Assembly (NCBI GenBank): GCA_022842325.1
Contig: JALHPU010000004.1
Span: forward strand, 112,204-176,203
Origin: Sulfuritalea sp.
GTDB taxonomy: Bacteria; Pseudomonadota; Gammaproteobacteria; Burkholderiales; Rhodocyclaceae
Length of the DNA stretch: 64,000 bases
Direction of reading: 5' to 3'
Positions 1 through 9,100 of the stretch are shown in pieces. Below the pieces are notes generated by a model. The model saw only the letters and a program-made list of their open reading frames with translations. It searched no databases and was not told the DNA's origin. The translations under genes and the position numbers were made by a program. Positions within the stretch are counted from its first letter, which is position 1. The number at the start of each line of letters is the position of its first letter.

Positions 1-2
1 TC

Positions 3-197
3 GGCGCCTTTTCGATGCAGAGCAAGGTGCAGCGTGCCGATGCGGACGCCACCGCCGCGCGCATCGGCGGCGTACCTGCGCTGGCCGTCGACGGCAAGTT
101 CCTGATCAACAACGAAGTCGCCAACAACTACGAGCACCTGCTGCAGATCACCGACACCGTCATCGTCAAGGCCCGCCAGGATCGCAAGGGTAAATAA
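3..197 (+). CDS. dsbA: DsbA/DsbL-type thiol:disulfide interchange protein, C-terminal part
   Basis: Last 64 codons of a periplasmic thiol oxidase; the start lies before the window. The visible Gly-Val-Pro-Ala-Leu is the cis-proline loop that packs against the CXXC site in the thioredoxin fold, followed by the usual helix and a basic tail. The stop is 3 nt before the dsbB start, so the two are probably co-transcribed: DsbA oxidises exported proteins and DsbB re-oxidises DsbA. The CXXC itself is outside the window, so the name rests on the cis-Pro loop and the partner gene. Confidence 0.8.
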   Translation, partial: GAFSMQSKVQRADADATAARIGGVPALAVDGKFLINNEVANNYEHLLQITDTVIVKARQDRKGK

Positions 198-200
198 GCC

Positions 201-716
201 ATGTCGCTGTTGCGCCCGCTCATGGCACCGCGCGGGCTGATTGCCGCCACCGGCCTTGCCGCTGCCGGTCTGGTCGGGGGCGGCCTGATCCTGGCGCATA
301 CCCTGAATCTCGCCGCCTGCCCGTTGTGCATTCTGCAGCGCATGCTCTACCTGTTGCTGACGCTCGAAGCGGCGACGATCCTGACCCTGGCCGGATCGCC
401 TCGGGCGCGGCGCCTCGGCGCCGCGGTGATGGCTGCCACGACGCTGACCGGTGCCGGCATCGCGGCCTACCAGACCTGGTTGCAGCGCTTCGCCAGGGGC
501 GTCAGCTGTACCGCGGATCAGCCGTGGTGGGAGCACCTCGTGAATTGGGCCGGCAGCGTCTGGCCGCTGATGTTCGAAGCCTCCGGCCTGTGCTCCGAGG
601 CCGGCTGGAAGTTTCTCGGCCTGTCGATCGCCGAATGGTCGCTGATCGCCTTCAGCTCGATGACCATCGCGATGCTGTCGGTGATCCTGCGCCCTGCGGA
701 ACGCAGCGCGCGATAG
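201..716 (+). CDS. dsbB: Disulfide bond formation protein DsbB
   Basis: Inner-membrane quinone reductase that re-oxidises DsbA (171 aa, usual family length). Four hydrophobic segments are visible. The first periplasmic loop carries the CPLC pair (about residues 40-43) next to ILQRM, a family signature, and the second loop carries the other two cysteines (after GVS, about 100, and in LCSEAG, about 130). Together these form the two redox pairs expected of DsbB. It sits directly behind dsbA, which supports the role. Confidence 0.93.
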   Translation: MSLLRPLMAPRGLIAATGLAAAGLVGGGLILAHTLNLAACPLCILQRMLYLLLTLEAATILTLAGSPRARRLGAAVMAATTLTGAGIAAYQTWLQRFARGVSCTADQPWWEHLVNWAGSVWPLMFEASGLCSEAGWKFLGLSIAEWSLIAFSSMTIAMLSVILRPAERSAR

Positions 717-742
717 TCGAAGGCGTACTGCGCCAAAGCTGT

Positions 743-1378
743 CTAGTGCTGTTCGCGGTCGCTCATCAGGGCCGCAGCTTCCGTCGCCGTCAGAAACTTC
801 CAGGGCAGCGGAATCAGCCCGGGCACCTTCGCCATGTACCTGCGATAGGTCTCGCCATAGCCGGCAATGAGCTTGCCCTCCTCCAGCTTCGAGCCGACCA
901 TCAGGTATGCCGTGATCATCAGCGCCGAAACCAGCAGCGGCCCGTTCATGTCGCGGCTCCAGATCAGCACCAGCCCGATGCAGTACCAGGGATGGCGGAC
1001 AAAGCGATGGATGAATGACACTTTGAAGCTCTCCGGGTCTTCGTTGCCTTGTGTCCGCAACTGGCGCAGGCCGAGGAACTCGCCCATGTCGTAACTGCGA
1101 CCGGTGGCGAGAAAACCCAGAACGGCCGCCAGCGCAAAGCCGTTGGCCAGCCAGCCCCAGGCGCCGCGCCACTGCCAGAGCCAGTCGCTCTCGGCGGCAT
1201 AGACCAGCCAGAGTACCGGCAGCAGCGTCACCGTCGCAAGTGAATTGAAGGCCAGGCGGTAGCCGGGCATGGCTTGCGGCCAGCGACCGGCAATCCAGGC
1301 CTTGAAGCTCGATGCGGCCAGCATCGAATGCAACACGAAATAGACCAGCCAGGCCAGGGCAATCGCAGCCAGTTGCAT
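743..1378 (-). CDS. Integral membrane methyltransferase-like protein (ICMT/NnrU-like)
   Basis: 211-aa multispanning membrane protein. The C-terminal half has the RHPWY motif, then a hydrophobic span, then E-E-x-K-L...YGETYRRYMAKVPGLIP, the arrangement of the isoprenylcysteine methyltransferase / phospholipid methyltransferase-like superfamily that binds SAM in the membrane. Bacterial members such as the NnrU group mostly have unknown substrates. It lies 15 nt downstream of livM on the same strand and may be read through from the transporter operon. The superfamily call is firm; the substrate is unknown. Confidence 0.7.
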   Translation of the reverse strand: MQLAAIALAWLVYFVLHSMLAASSFKAWIAGRWPQAMPGYRLAFNSLATVTLLPVLWLVYAAESDWLWQWRGAWGWLANGFALAAVLGFLATGRSYDMGEFLGLRQLRTQGNEDPESFKVSFIHRFVRHPWYCIGLVLIWSRDMNGPLLVSALMITAYLMVGSKLEEGKLIAGYGETYRRYMAKVPGLIPLPWKFLTATEAAALMSDREQH

Positions 1379-1393
1379 GACGATGCGGAGCTC

Positions 1394-2332
1394 TCAGCCC
1401 GGCTTCTGCCCGATCATTCGCTGGTAGAGCGCCAGCGATTCGCCGACGATGCCGCGGCGGAAGGCCAGCACGCAGATCACGAAAATCGCGCCCATGATCA
1501 CGGTCACCAGCGAGCCGACCTTGTCGGCCAGTTCGTTCTGCAGGGTGATGATCACCGTAGCGCCGACCACCGGGCCGAACACCGTGCCCATGCCGCCCAG
1601 CAGCGTCATCAGCACCACCTCGCCCGAGGTGTGCCAGTGGGCGTCGGTCAGCGTGGCGAACTTGAACACCAGGGTCTTGGTCGCACCGGCCAGGCCGGCG
1701 AGTCCGGCCGAGAGCACGAAGGCCAGCAACTTGTACTTGGCCACGTCGTAGCCCAGCGAGATCGCCCGCGGCTCGTTCTCGCGGATGGCCTTGAGGATCT
1801 GCCCGAAAGGCGAATGGATGGTGCGCTGGATCAGCCAGAAGGAGCCGACGAAGATCGCCAGCACGAGATAGTAGAGGTTGATGTCATTGGCCAGGTCAAG
1901 GCCGAACAGGGTGCCGCGCGGGACGCCCTGCAGGCCGTCCTCGCCGCCGGTGAACGGCGCCTGGAGGAAGAAGAAAAATACCATCTGCGCCAGCGCCAGC
2001 GTCACCATGGCGAAGTAGATGCCCTGGCGGCGGATGGCAAGGCTGCCGATGACCCAGCCCAGCAGCGTCGCCGCGCCGGTGCCGGCGAGCAGGCCGAGCA
2101 GCGTCGGCAGTTCCCATACCTTCAGTGCGTGGCCGGTCACATAGGCCGCGCTGCCGAGGAACACCGCATGGCCGAAGGACAAGAGGCCGGTGTAGCCCAG
2201 CAGCAGGTTGAAGGCGCAGGCGAACAGCGCAAAGCACAGCACCTTCATGACCAGGATCGGGTAGATGAACATCGGCGCCAGCAGCAGCAGGCCGAGGCCG
2301 ATCAGGTAGGCGACAGTGACGCGGCGGCTCAT
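1394..2332 (-). CDS. livM: Branched-chain amino acid-type ABC transporter permease LivM
   Basis: Second inner-membrane permease of a LIV-type (HAAT family) importer, 312 aa. About nine hydrophobic segments are visible, with the family motif around NLLLGYTGLLSFGHAVFLG near residue 45 and the LGGMGTVFGPVVGA loop near the C-terminus, which contacts the ATPases. The ATG chosen overlaps the livH stop by 4 nt (ATGA), typical of translational coupling. A longer reading frame continues upstream but only in antisense or overlapping coding DNA. The substrate could be branched-chain amino acids, aromatic acids or related compounds. Confidence 0.9.
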   Translation of the reverse strand: MSRRVTVAYLIGLGLLLLAPMFIYPILVMKVLCFALFACAFNLLLGYTGLLSFGHAVFLGSAAYVTGHALKVWELPTLLGLLAGTGAATLLGWVIGSLAIRRQGIYFAMVTLALAQMVFFFFLQAPFTGGEDGLQGVPRGTLFGLDLANDINLYYLVLAIFVGSFWLIQRTIHSPFGQILKAIRENEPRAISLGYDVAKYKLLAFVLSAGLAGLAGATKTLVFKFATLTDAHWHTSGEVVLMTLLGGMGTVFGPVVGATVIITLQNELADKVGSLVTVIMGAIFVICVLAFRRGIVGESLALYQRMIGQKPG

Positions 2333-3216
2333 TTCTCTCTCCCGAACAGGCCGGCCGGCCGGATCATCAGCACCACCGCCATGATCATGAACACCACCGT
2401 GGCACTGGCCTCGGGCCAGAACACTTTTGTCATGCCTTCGATGATGCCGAGCCCGAGGCCCGTCACCACCGAACCGAGGATCGAGCCCATGCCACCGATC
2501 ACGACGACGGCGAACACGATGATGATCAGGTTGGAGCCCATCAGCGGACCGACCTGGGACGCCGGGGCGGCGAGCACACCGGCAAAGCCGGCCAGGCCGA
2601 CGCCGAAACCGTAGGTCAGCATCACCATCAGCGGCACGTTGATGCCGAAGGCCTGGGTCAGTTTCGGGTTCTCGGTGGCCGCGCGCAGATAGGCACCCAG
2701 CCGCGTCTTCTCGATCACGTACCAGGTGGCGAGGCACACCGACAATGAGGCGACAATGATCCAGGCGCGGTACTTGGGCAGGAACATGAAGCCGAGGTTG
2801 AAGGCGCCCGAAAGCTCCTCCGGAATCGAATACGGTTGGCCGGCGACGCCGTACAGGTCGCGAAACAGGCCCTCGATCATCAGCGCCAGGCCGAAGGTCA
2901 GCAGCAGGCCGTAGAGGTGGTCGAGCTTGTAGAGCCATTGCAGCATCAGGCGTTCGATGGCGATGCCGATGATGCCGACGCTGATCGGCGCCAGCACCAG
3001 CGCCCACCAATAGCCGATGCCAAGATACTCGAGGCCGATCCAGGTCAGCATGGCGCCCGTCATATAAAGGGCGCCATGGGCGAAGTTGATGATGTTCAGC
3101 ATGCCGAAGATCACGGCAAGCCCCAGGCTCAGAACGGCGTAGAAGGACCCATTGACCAGCCCCAGCATGAGCTGGCCCATCAGGGCCTGAACCGGTACGC
3201 CGAAAATCTCCGTCAT
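2329..3216 (-). CDS. livH: Branched-chain amino acid-type ABC transporter permease LivH
   Basis: First permease of the importer, 295 aa, the usual LivH length. The N-terminal stretch with GLVNGSFYAVLSLGLAVIFG and the NFAHGALYM motif is diagnostic, as is the GGMGSILGSVVTGL loop near residue 245. It forms the transmembrane pore with LivM. It follows the binding-protein gene by about 29 nt and overlaps livM by 4 nt, so the permease pair is one translational unit. Confidence 0.92.
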   Translation of the reverse strand: MTEIFGVPVQALMGQLMLGLVNGSFYAVLSLGLAVIFGMLNIINFAHGALYMTGAMLTWIGLEYLGIGYWWALVLAPISVGIIGIAIERLMLQWLYKLDHLYGLLLTFGLALMIEGLFRDLYGVAGQPYSIPEELSGAFNLGFMFLPKYRAWIIVASLSVCLATWYVIEKTRLGAYLRAATENPKLTQAFGINVPLMVMLTYGFGVGLAGFAGVLAAPASQVGPLMGSNLIIIVFAVVVIGGMGSILGSVVTGLGLGIIEGMTKVFWPEASATVVFMIMAVVLMIRPAGLFGREK

Positions 3217-3245
3217 GCGAACATCTCCTGCAGGAACAGCGCTAC

Positions 3246-4475
3246 TTACTTCTTGGCTACAGCAGCGCAGCGCGAAGCCGACATCGGCTGAAAGGCCTCG
3301 TTACCAGGGATCACCTGTTTCACATGGTAGTAGTCCCACGGCTCTGTCGATTCGCCCGGCTTCTTGACTTCGACCAGGTACATGTCATGGACCATGCGGC
3401 CGTCCTCGCGAATCTTGCCGCCCTTGGCGAAGGCGTCATTGATCGGCGTGGCCTTCATCTGCTTCATCACCGCCGCCGTGTCATCCGTTCCGGCAGCCTG
3501 TACCGCCTTCAGGTAATGCAGCACCGCTGAATAGGTGCCGGCCGGCAGCATGTTCGGCATGGCTTTGTGCTTGCTGAAGAAACGGCGACTGAATTCGCGC
3601 GTTTCCTTGTTCAGGTTCCAGTAGAAACCCTCGGTAAACATCATGCCTTGCGTAGTCTGCAAACCCAGGGCGTGAATGTCGACCACCGTAGTAAGCAGGC
3701 CGACCAGAGTCTGGCCCTTGGTGATGCCGAACTCGTTGGCCGCCTTGATCGAATTGATGGTGTCGCCGCCGGCGTTGGCCAGACCGATCACCTTGGCCTT
3801 AGACGCCTGCGCCTGGAGCAGGAAGGACGAGAAGTCCGACGCATTCAGCGGATGGCGCACGGCGCCGAGCACCTTGCCGCCGTTGGCCTTCACCGCCTCC
3901 ATGGTGTCCTTTTCCAGCGAATGGCCAAAGGCATAGTCGGCGGTCAGGAAGAACCAGCTGTCCTTGCCCTGCTTGGTCACGGCCTTGCCCGGACCGTTGG
4001 CCAGCGCGTAGGTGTCATAGACGTAATGCACGACGTTGTTCGGCGCGCAATCCTCGTTGGTCAGGCGCGTTGACGCGGCGCCGGTGTTGAGCATGATCTT
4101 GTTCTTTTCCGTCGTCACCTTGGCCACGGCGATGGCCACACCGGAATTCAGCACGTCGGTGACCATGTCCACGCCTTGCGTGTCGTACCACTCGCGCACC
4201 TTGTTGGAGCCCACGTCGGCCTTGTTCTGGTGATCGGCGGAGACCAGCTCGATCTTGAACTTGGGCTTGAACTGCGCCTTGAAATCCTCGATCGCCATCT
4301 CGGCGCCGATCACCGAGCCCTTGCCGCCGAGGGCGGAATACACGCCGGACATGTCGGTCAGCACGGCGATCTTGACCACATCGCCGGAGATCTTGCCCGC
4401 CTGGGCCAGCGCGGTTCCGGCCACCGGCATGAGCATCGTGGAAAGGGCCAGGGCCAACAGTTTGCGTTTCATCAT
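3246..4475 (-). CDS. Periplasmic substrate-binding protein of the LIV-type ABC transporter
   Basis: 409-aa type I periplasmic binding protein (Peripla_BP_6 family). A Sec signal peptide ends near ALAQA (residues 20-25). The mature start VVKIAVLTDMSGVYSALGG is the usual first strand and ligand loop. The start is set by a very strong ribosome site (AAGGAGGAG) just upstream of two adjacent ATG codons. The subfamily resembles binding proteins of the urea/aromatic/branched-chain group, so the ligand cannot be named. It lies between livF and livH in the operon. Confidence 0.88.
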   Translation of the reverse strand: MMKRKLLALALSTMLMPVAGTALAQAGKISGDVVKIAVLTDMSGVYSALGGKGSVIGAEMAIEDFKAQFKPKFKIELVSADHQNKADVGSNKVREWYDTQGVDMVTDVLNSGVAIAVAKVTTEKNKIMLNTGAASTRLTNEDCAPNNVVHYVYDTYALANGPGKAVTKQGKDSWFFLTADYAFGHSLEKDTMEAVKANGGKVLGAVRHPLNASDFSSFLLQAQASKAKVIGLANAGGDTINSIKAANEFGITKGQTLVGLLTTVVDIHALGLQTTQGMMFTEGFYWNLNKETREFSRRFFSKHKAMPNMLPAGTYSAVLHYLKAVQAAGTDDTAAVMKQMKATPINDAFAKGGKIREDGRMVHDMYLVEVKKPGESTEPWDYYHVKQVIPGNEAFQPMSASRCAAVAKK

Positions 4476-4515
4476 GGTGTCTCCTCCTTGGTAAAAATTG
4501 ACGGGGTCGGAAGCT

Positions 4516-5223
4516 TCAGACCCCGAGGTACTCCTGCAGCAAATGCTGCTTTTCGCTGATTTCGTGCTGCGCAATTTCCTCCATTACCTGCCCATGTTCG
4601 ACGATGAACATGCGGTCGGCCAATGGTGCGGCGAAGCGGAAGTTCTGCTCCACCAGAATGATGGTGTAATCGCGCTGCTTGAGCATCCTGATCACCTCGC
4701 CCAGCTTTTGCACGATCACCGGGGCCAGACCCTCGGACACCTCGTCGAGCAGCAGCAGCTTGGCCCCGGTGCGCAGGATACGCGCCATGGCCAGCATCTG
4801 CTGTTCGCCACCCGAGAGCCGCGTGCCCTGGCTGTTGCGGCGTTCCTTGAGGTTCGGGAAGATGTCGTACAACTCGTCCAGACTCATGCCGCCGCTGCCC
4901 ACCTGCGGCGGCAGCAGCAGGTTTTCCTCGCAGCTGAGGCTGGCGTAGATGCCGCGCTCCTCCGGGCAGTAGCCGACACCCAGCTGGGCGATACGGTGCG
5001 AAGGCATGTCGATGACTTCGCGACCGTTGAGCATGATCGACCCGGTGCGACGCCCGGTCAGGCCGAGAATCGCGCGCAAGGTCGTGGTGCGCCCCGCGCC
5101 GTTGCGCCCCAGCAGGGAAATGCACTCGCCGCGCCGCACCGTGAAATCCATGCCATGCAGCACATGCGATTCGCCGTAGAAAGCATGGAGGTCGGAAACG
5201 CGGAGAAATTCCGTCGCGCTCAT
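4516..5223 (-). CDS. livF: LIV-type ABC transporter ATPase LivF, unusual Walker motifs
   Basis: 235-aa ATPase subunit with RLSGGEQQMLAMARI signature, Q-loop region and H-loop analogue (EQN). The Walker A reads GRNGAGRTTT: the invariant Lys is an Arg (CGC codon, near 5088-5093). After Walker B the usual Asp-Glu-Pro is Asp-Glu-Val. The frame is otherwise intact and full length. It starts 1 nt after the livG stop. It works as a heterodimer with LivG, whose Walker A is normal. The Arg may be a lineage trait of this LivF branch. Confidence 0.88.
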   Translation of the reverse strand: MSATEFLRVSDLHAFYGESHVLHGMDFTVRRGECISLLGRNGAGRTTTLRAILGLTGRRTGSIMLNGREVIDMPSHRIAQLGVGYCPEERGIYASLSCEENLLLPPQVGSGGMSLDELYDIFPNLKERRNSQGTRLSGGEQQMLAMARILRTGAKLLLLDEVSEGLAPVIVQKLGEVIRMLKQRDYTIILVEQNFRFAAPLADRMFIVEHGQVMEEIAQHEISEKQHLLQEYLGV

Positions 5224-5224
5224 T

Positions 5225-6004
5225 TCAGTGTCCCGCCGGCGAAGCCAGTTCGGCGACCTCGGTACCCATGTAGGCTTCGATCACCAGCGGGTTGGCCGCC
5301 ACTTCGGCATACGGCCCTTCGGCCAGCACCGAGCCGCGGGCAAGCACCGTCAGCGTGTCGGAAATGCCGGCCACCACTTTCATGTTGTGTTCGACCATGA
5401 GGATGGTGCGGTTGGCCGACACCTGCTTGATCAGTTGCATGACCCGATCGACGTCTTCGTGGCCCATGCCCTGGGTCGGCTCGTCGAGCAGCATCAACTC
5501 CGGATCGAGCGCCAGGGTGGTGGCGATTTCCAGTGCACGCTTGCGCCCGTAGGGCATTTCCACGGTCACCATGTCGGCGTAGGTTTCGAGGCCGACCGAG
5601 GTCAGCAGTTCCATGGCACGGTCGTTGAGCAGATTGAGGCTGCGGTCCGACTTCCAGAAATGGAAGCTGGTGCCCAGCTTGCGCTGCAGCGCAATGCGCA
5701 CGTTTTCCATCACGGTCAGATGGGGAAATACCGCCGAGATCTGGAAGGAGCGCACGATTCCGCGCCGGGCGATCCGCTCGGGTGCCTCACGGGTAATGTC
5801 CACACCGTTGAAGCGGATTTCGCCGCGTGTCGGTTCGAGAAACTTGGTCAGCAGATTGAAGCAGGTGGTCTTGCCCGCCCCATTAGGCCCGATCAGCGCA
5901 TGGATATGACCGCGCCTGACTTTCAGGTCCACGCCATTCACCGCAACGAAGCCACGGAATTCCTTGACGAGACCGCTGGTCTCGAGAATGCAATCTTCGG
6001 CCAT
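5225..6004 (-). CDS. livG: LIV-type ABC transporter ATPase LivG
   Basis: 259-aa ATPase, first gene of the operon. Walker A GPNGAGKTT is canonical; the long insertion after the Q-loop (QISAVFPHLTVMENV) is typical of LivG. The signature motif is the MPYGRKRALEIA variant seen in one LivG branch instead of LSGGQ, and Walker B LMLLDEPTQGM is normal, with EHN as switch region. The start at MAEDCILE was chosen by family alignment; a 30-codon upstream extension is of low quality. The gene is divergent from the c-di-GMP enzyme at 6176. Confidence 0.9.
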   Translation of the reverse strand: MAEDCILETSGLVKEFRGFVAVNGVDLKVRRGHIHALIGPNGAGKTTCFNLLTKFLEPTRGEIRFNGVDITREAPERIARRGIVRSFQISAVFPHLTVMENVRIALQRKLGTSFHFWKSDRSLNLLNDRAMELLTSVGLETYADMVTVEMPYGRKRALEIATTLALDPELMLLDEPTQGMGHEDVDRVMQLIKQVSANRTILMVEHNMKVVAGISDTLTVLARGSVLAEGPYAEVAANPLVIEAYMGTEVAELASPAGH

Positions 6005-6175
6005 CAAGCTCTTTTCTTTGTTGGCAGGGCATCGACCATCGACACCGCCGTCTCTGTTGCGGCTGATTATGCTGTGAGCCTCCGGTTTGTGCAAGCAAGC
6101 AGGGAATCAGTGACAGCGGAATAACCACTTGCACGAGCAGTTGCATAGTTAACATCCTGCCATTAGGCTGCAAGC

Positions 6176-9100
6176 ATGCAGCCGGATGACACTACCGAGA
6201 AGAACCAGCCGCAGGCATCCGGCGCAGGCCGAATGCAGCGGCAGGCAAGCGGCGCACCGCCGTTGCTGATCGCCGGCACGGTGCTGGTGATCGGGCTGCT
6301 GCTCAGCTACGCGCTATCGCGTCAAGCGGAAAGCAACTTCACCAGCGAGACGCAGGCGCGCTTCGAAGCCGGTTCCAGCCTGGCACTGGCCGGCGTCCAG
6401 CGCCGCATCGACGAATTTCAGGCGGTGCTGCTTGGCATGCAGGGCCTGTTCATCGCCTCCGAGCACATCGATCGTCGCGAATTCCAGCGTTATGAGCAGA
6501 ACCTTCGCGGGCAATTGCGCGTGCCCGGCATCAGGGCGCTGCATTTCACCCGCCGGGTGCCCGCGACGGACAAGGCGGCGTTCATGGCCGCCGTGCGCAA
6601 TGACCGAAGCCTCGACGCAAGCGGATTTCCCGACTTCGCGATCCACCCCGAGACAAACCGCGCCGAGCACTTCGTCATCGAATACATCGAACCCTTCGCC
6701 GCCAACCGGCGCGCCTTCGGCCTCGATGCCGGCAGCCAGCCGGTCAATCTGGAGTCGTTCATTGCGGCTCGCGATACGGGCAGGATCCGCTTCACGCCGC
6801 CATTTCAGTTGATCCAGTCGTCATTGGGAGAGCGCGGTCTGGTCATGCGCGCGCCGGTGTATCGCTACGGTGCGCAACTCACCTCGATCGACGGACGCCG
6901 CGACGCCTTTATCGGCCTGGTCGGGATCACGATCGACGCCGGAGAAATATTCAACGACATCTTCGTCGAGCCTTTTCTCGCCGGGCATTGCGTCGCAATC
7001 CATGATCTCGATTCCAGCGCAGTCGGCCCGAATCCTGCCCCGGTACTGCGATTGCTCGCCGAGAACTGTACCGGTGAGCAACTGGTCACAAACCGGGGCG
7101 CCGGACTGACCAGCGCCACCATCATCCCGGCCGGCGGCCGTCTCTGGCAGATTCACGTCAGCGCCAGACAGGATTGGCTCGCCCGCCAGCAGGGCCGCCA
7201 AACCCCAACCCTGATTCTGGCTGCCGGGATCGTCATCAGCCTGCTGCTGGCCGCGCTTTACCTTGCCCTGGCGCGCTCGCGCAGCAGCGCCGAGCAACTG
7301 GCAGCGCAAATGACCCGCAATCTGCGTCAAAGCGAACAACGCTTTCGCACCATGGCCGAGATGTCCACGGACTGGTTCTGGGAACAGGACAGCGAGGGAC
7401 GTTTCACCAGCATCGTCGGCGCGGGGTCCGACAGCGGCAGCAAGATGCCGCTGCCGCTCGACCGGATCAGAGGCAAGACCCGCTGGGAAATGTTCCCGCA
7501 GGCGCTGACGCCCGAGCAATGGGCGGCGCATCGCCGCCAGCTCATGGCGCGCGAAGCCTACGAGCTGGAGTACCCGATGCTCGACGCGGATGGCGAGGAA
7601 CGCTGGCTCAAGGTATGGGGTGCGCCGCGCTACGACGCTGACGGCATGTTCCTCGGCTATCACGGCACCGCGCACGACGTCACGGTGCGCAAGCGGGCCG
7701 AGGTCGAAATGGCGCGCAAAACCCGGGTGCTGCAGGCGACGCTCGACAACATGTCGCAAGGCATCAGCGTAGTCGATGGCGATCTGCAGATGATCGCGCT
7801 CAACCGGAGATTCTGCGAGATCCTGGATTTTCCGCCGGAGATGGGGCACGAAGGCGCGACTTTCGAGAGCTTCATCCGCTACAACGCCGAACGCGGCGAG
7901 TATGGCCCCTGCGATGTCGATGCCAAGGTCGCGGAAATGATCGAGCGCGCCAGGAACGCGCAAGCGCACCGCTTCAAGCGCACGCGGCCAAACGGCCGCA
8001 TCGTCGAGGTGGTCGGCAATCCCCTGCCCGGCGGCGGCTTCGTCACCACCTACACCGACATCACCGAGCAGGAACTGGCCGAGCAGGCCATCCGCGTCAG
8101 CGAAGCCCGCTTGAAGCGCGCGGAACTCGCCTCCGGATCGGGTAACTGGGAATTCCACCTGGATTCCCAGGTCGTGATCGCATCCGATGGTGCGGCGAAG
8201 TTGTATGGCATCGAAAATGTCCAGTTCGACATGGCGGCCATCCGATCGATTCCGCTGCCGGAGTACCGCCCGATGCTAGACACGGCGCTGAAGAATCTGG
8301 TCGATGACGATCGCGCCTATGACGTGGAATTCAGGATCAAGACCGCGGATACCGGAGCAATCAGGGATATCCATTCCATGGCCCGCTACGACAGGGAAAA
8401 TCGGGTGGTGTTCGGCGTGATCCAGGACATCACCGAGCGCAAGCAGGCCGAGGCCACCCTGCTGCGCTCGGAAGAGCGCTTCTCCAAGGCATTTCATTCA
8501 AGCCCGCTGATGGTCTCGATCGCCCGCGCCAGCGACGGCCGCTTCATCGATGTCAACCGGAACTACGAACGGGACTTTGGCTGGAAGCGCGAGGAACTGA
8601 TCGGCCGCACTTCGCTTGACGTCAGACTCTGGCCCGACGAGGAAACCCGCCGGCCATGGGCCGCCACGCTTCTGCGCGACGGAAGGGTGGTCAACTGGGA
8701 AACCACCTGGCGCCACAGGAATGGCGAACCCCGCTGGGTCAGCATCTCGGCTGAAACCGTCGACATGAACGGCGAACAGTGCATCCTGGCTTTCGTCATG
8801 GACATCACCGGGCGCAGGCAGGCGGCGGAGAAGCTGCAGCTCGCGGCGAGCGTGTTCACCCATGCCCGCGAGGGCATCGCCATCACCGACGATGCCGGCG
8901 TCGTGATCGAGATCAATGCCACATTTACCGACATCACCGGCTACCGCCGCGAGGAGGCCGTCGGCCGCAACATGCGGATGCTCAAGTCCGGACGCCACGG
9001 CCCGGAGTTCTATGCCGCGATGTGGCACGAGCTGGCCGCCGGCGGCCAATGGTACGGCGAGATCTGGAACCGCCGCAGCAACGGCGAGATCTATCCCGAA

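Noticed and set aside
1274..2614. 446-codon plus-strand frame across livM/livH
   Set aside because: Gln/His-rich shadow of two well-supported permease genes.
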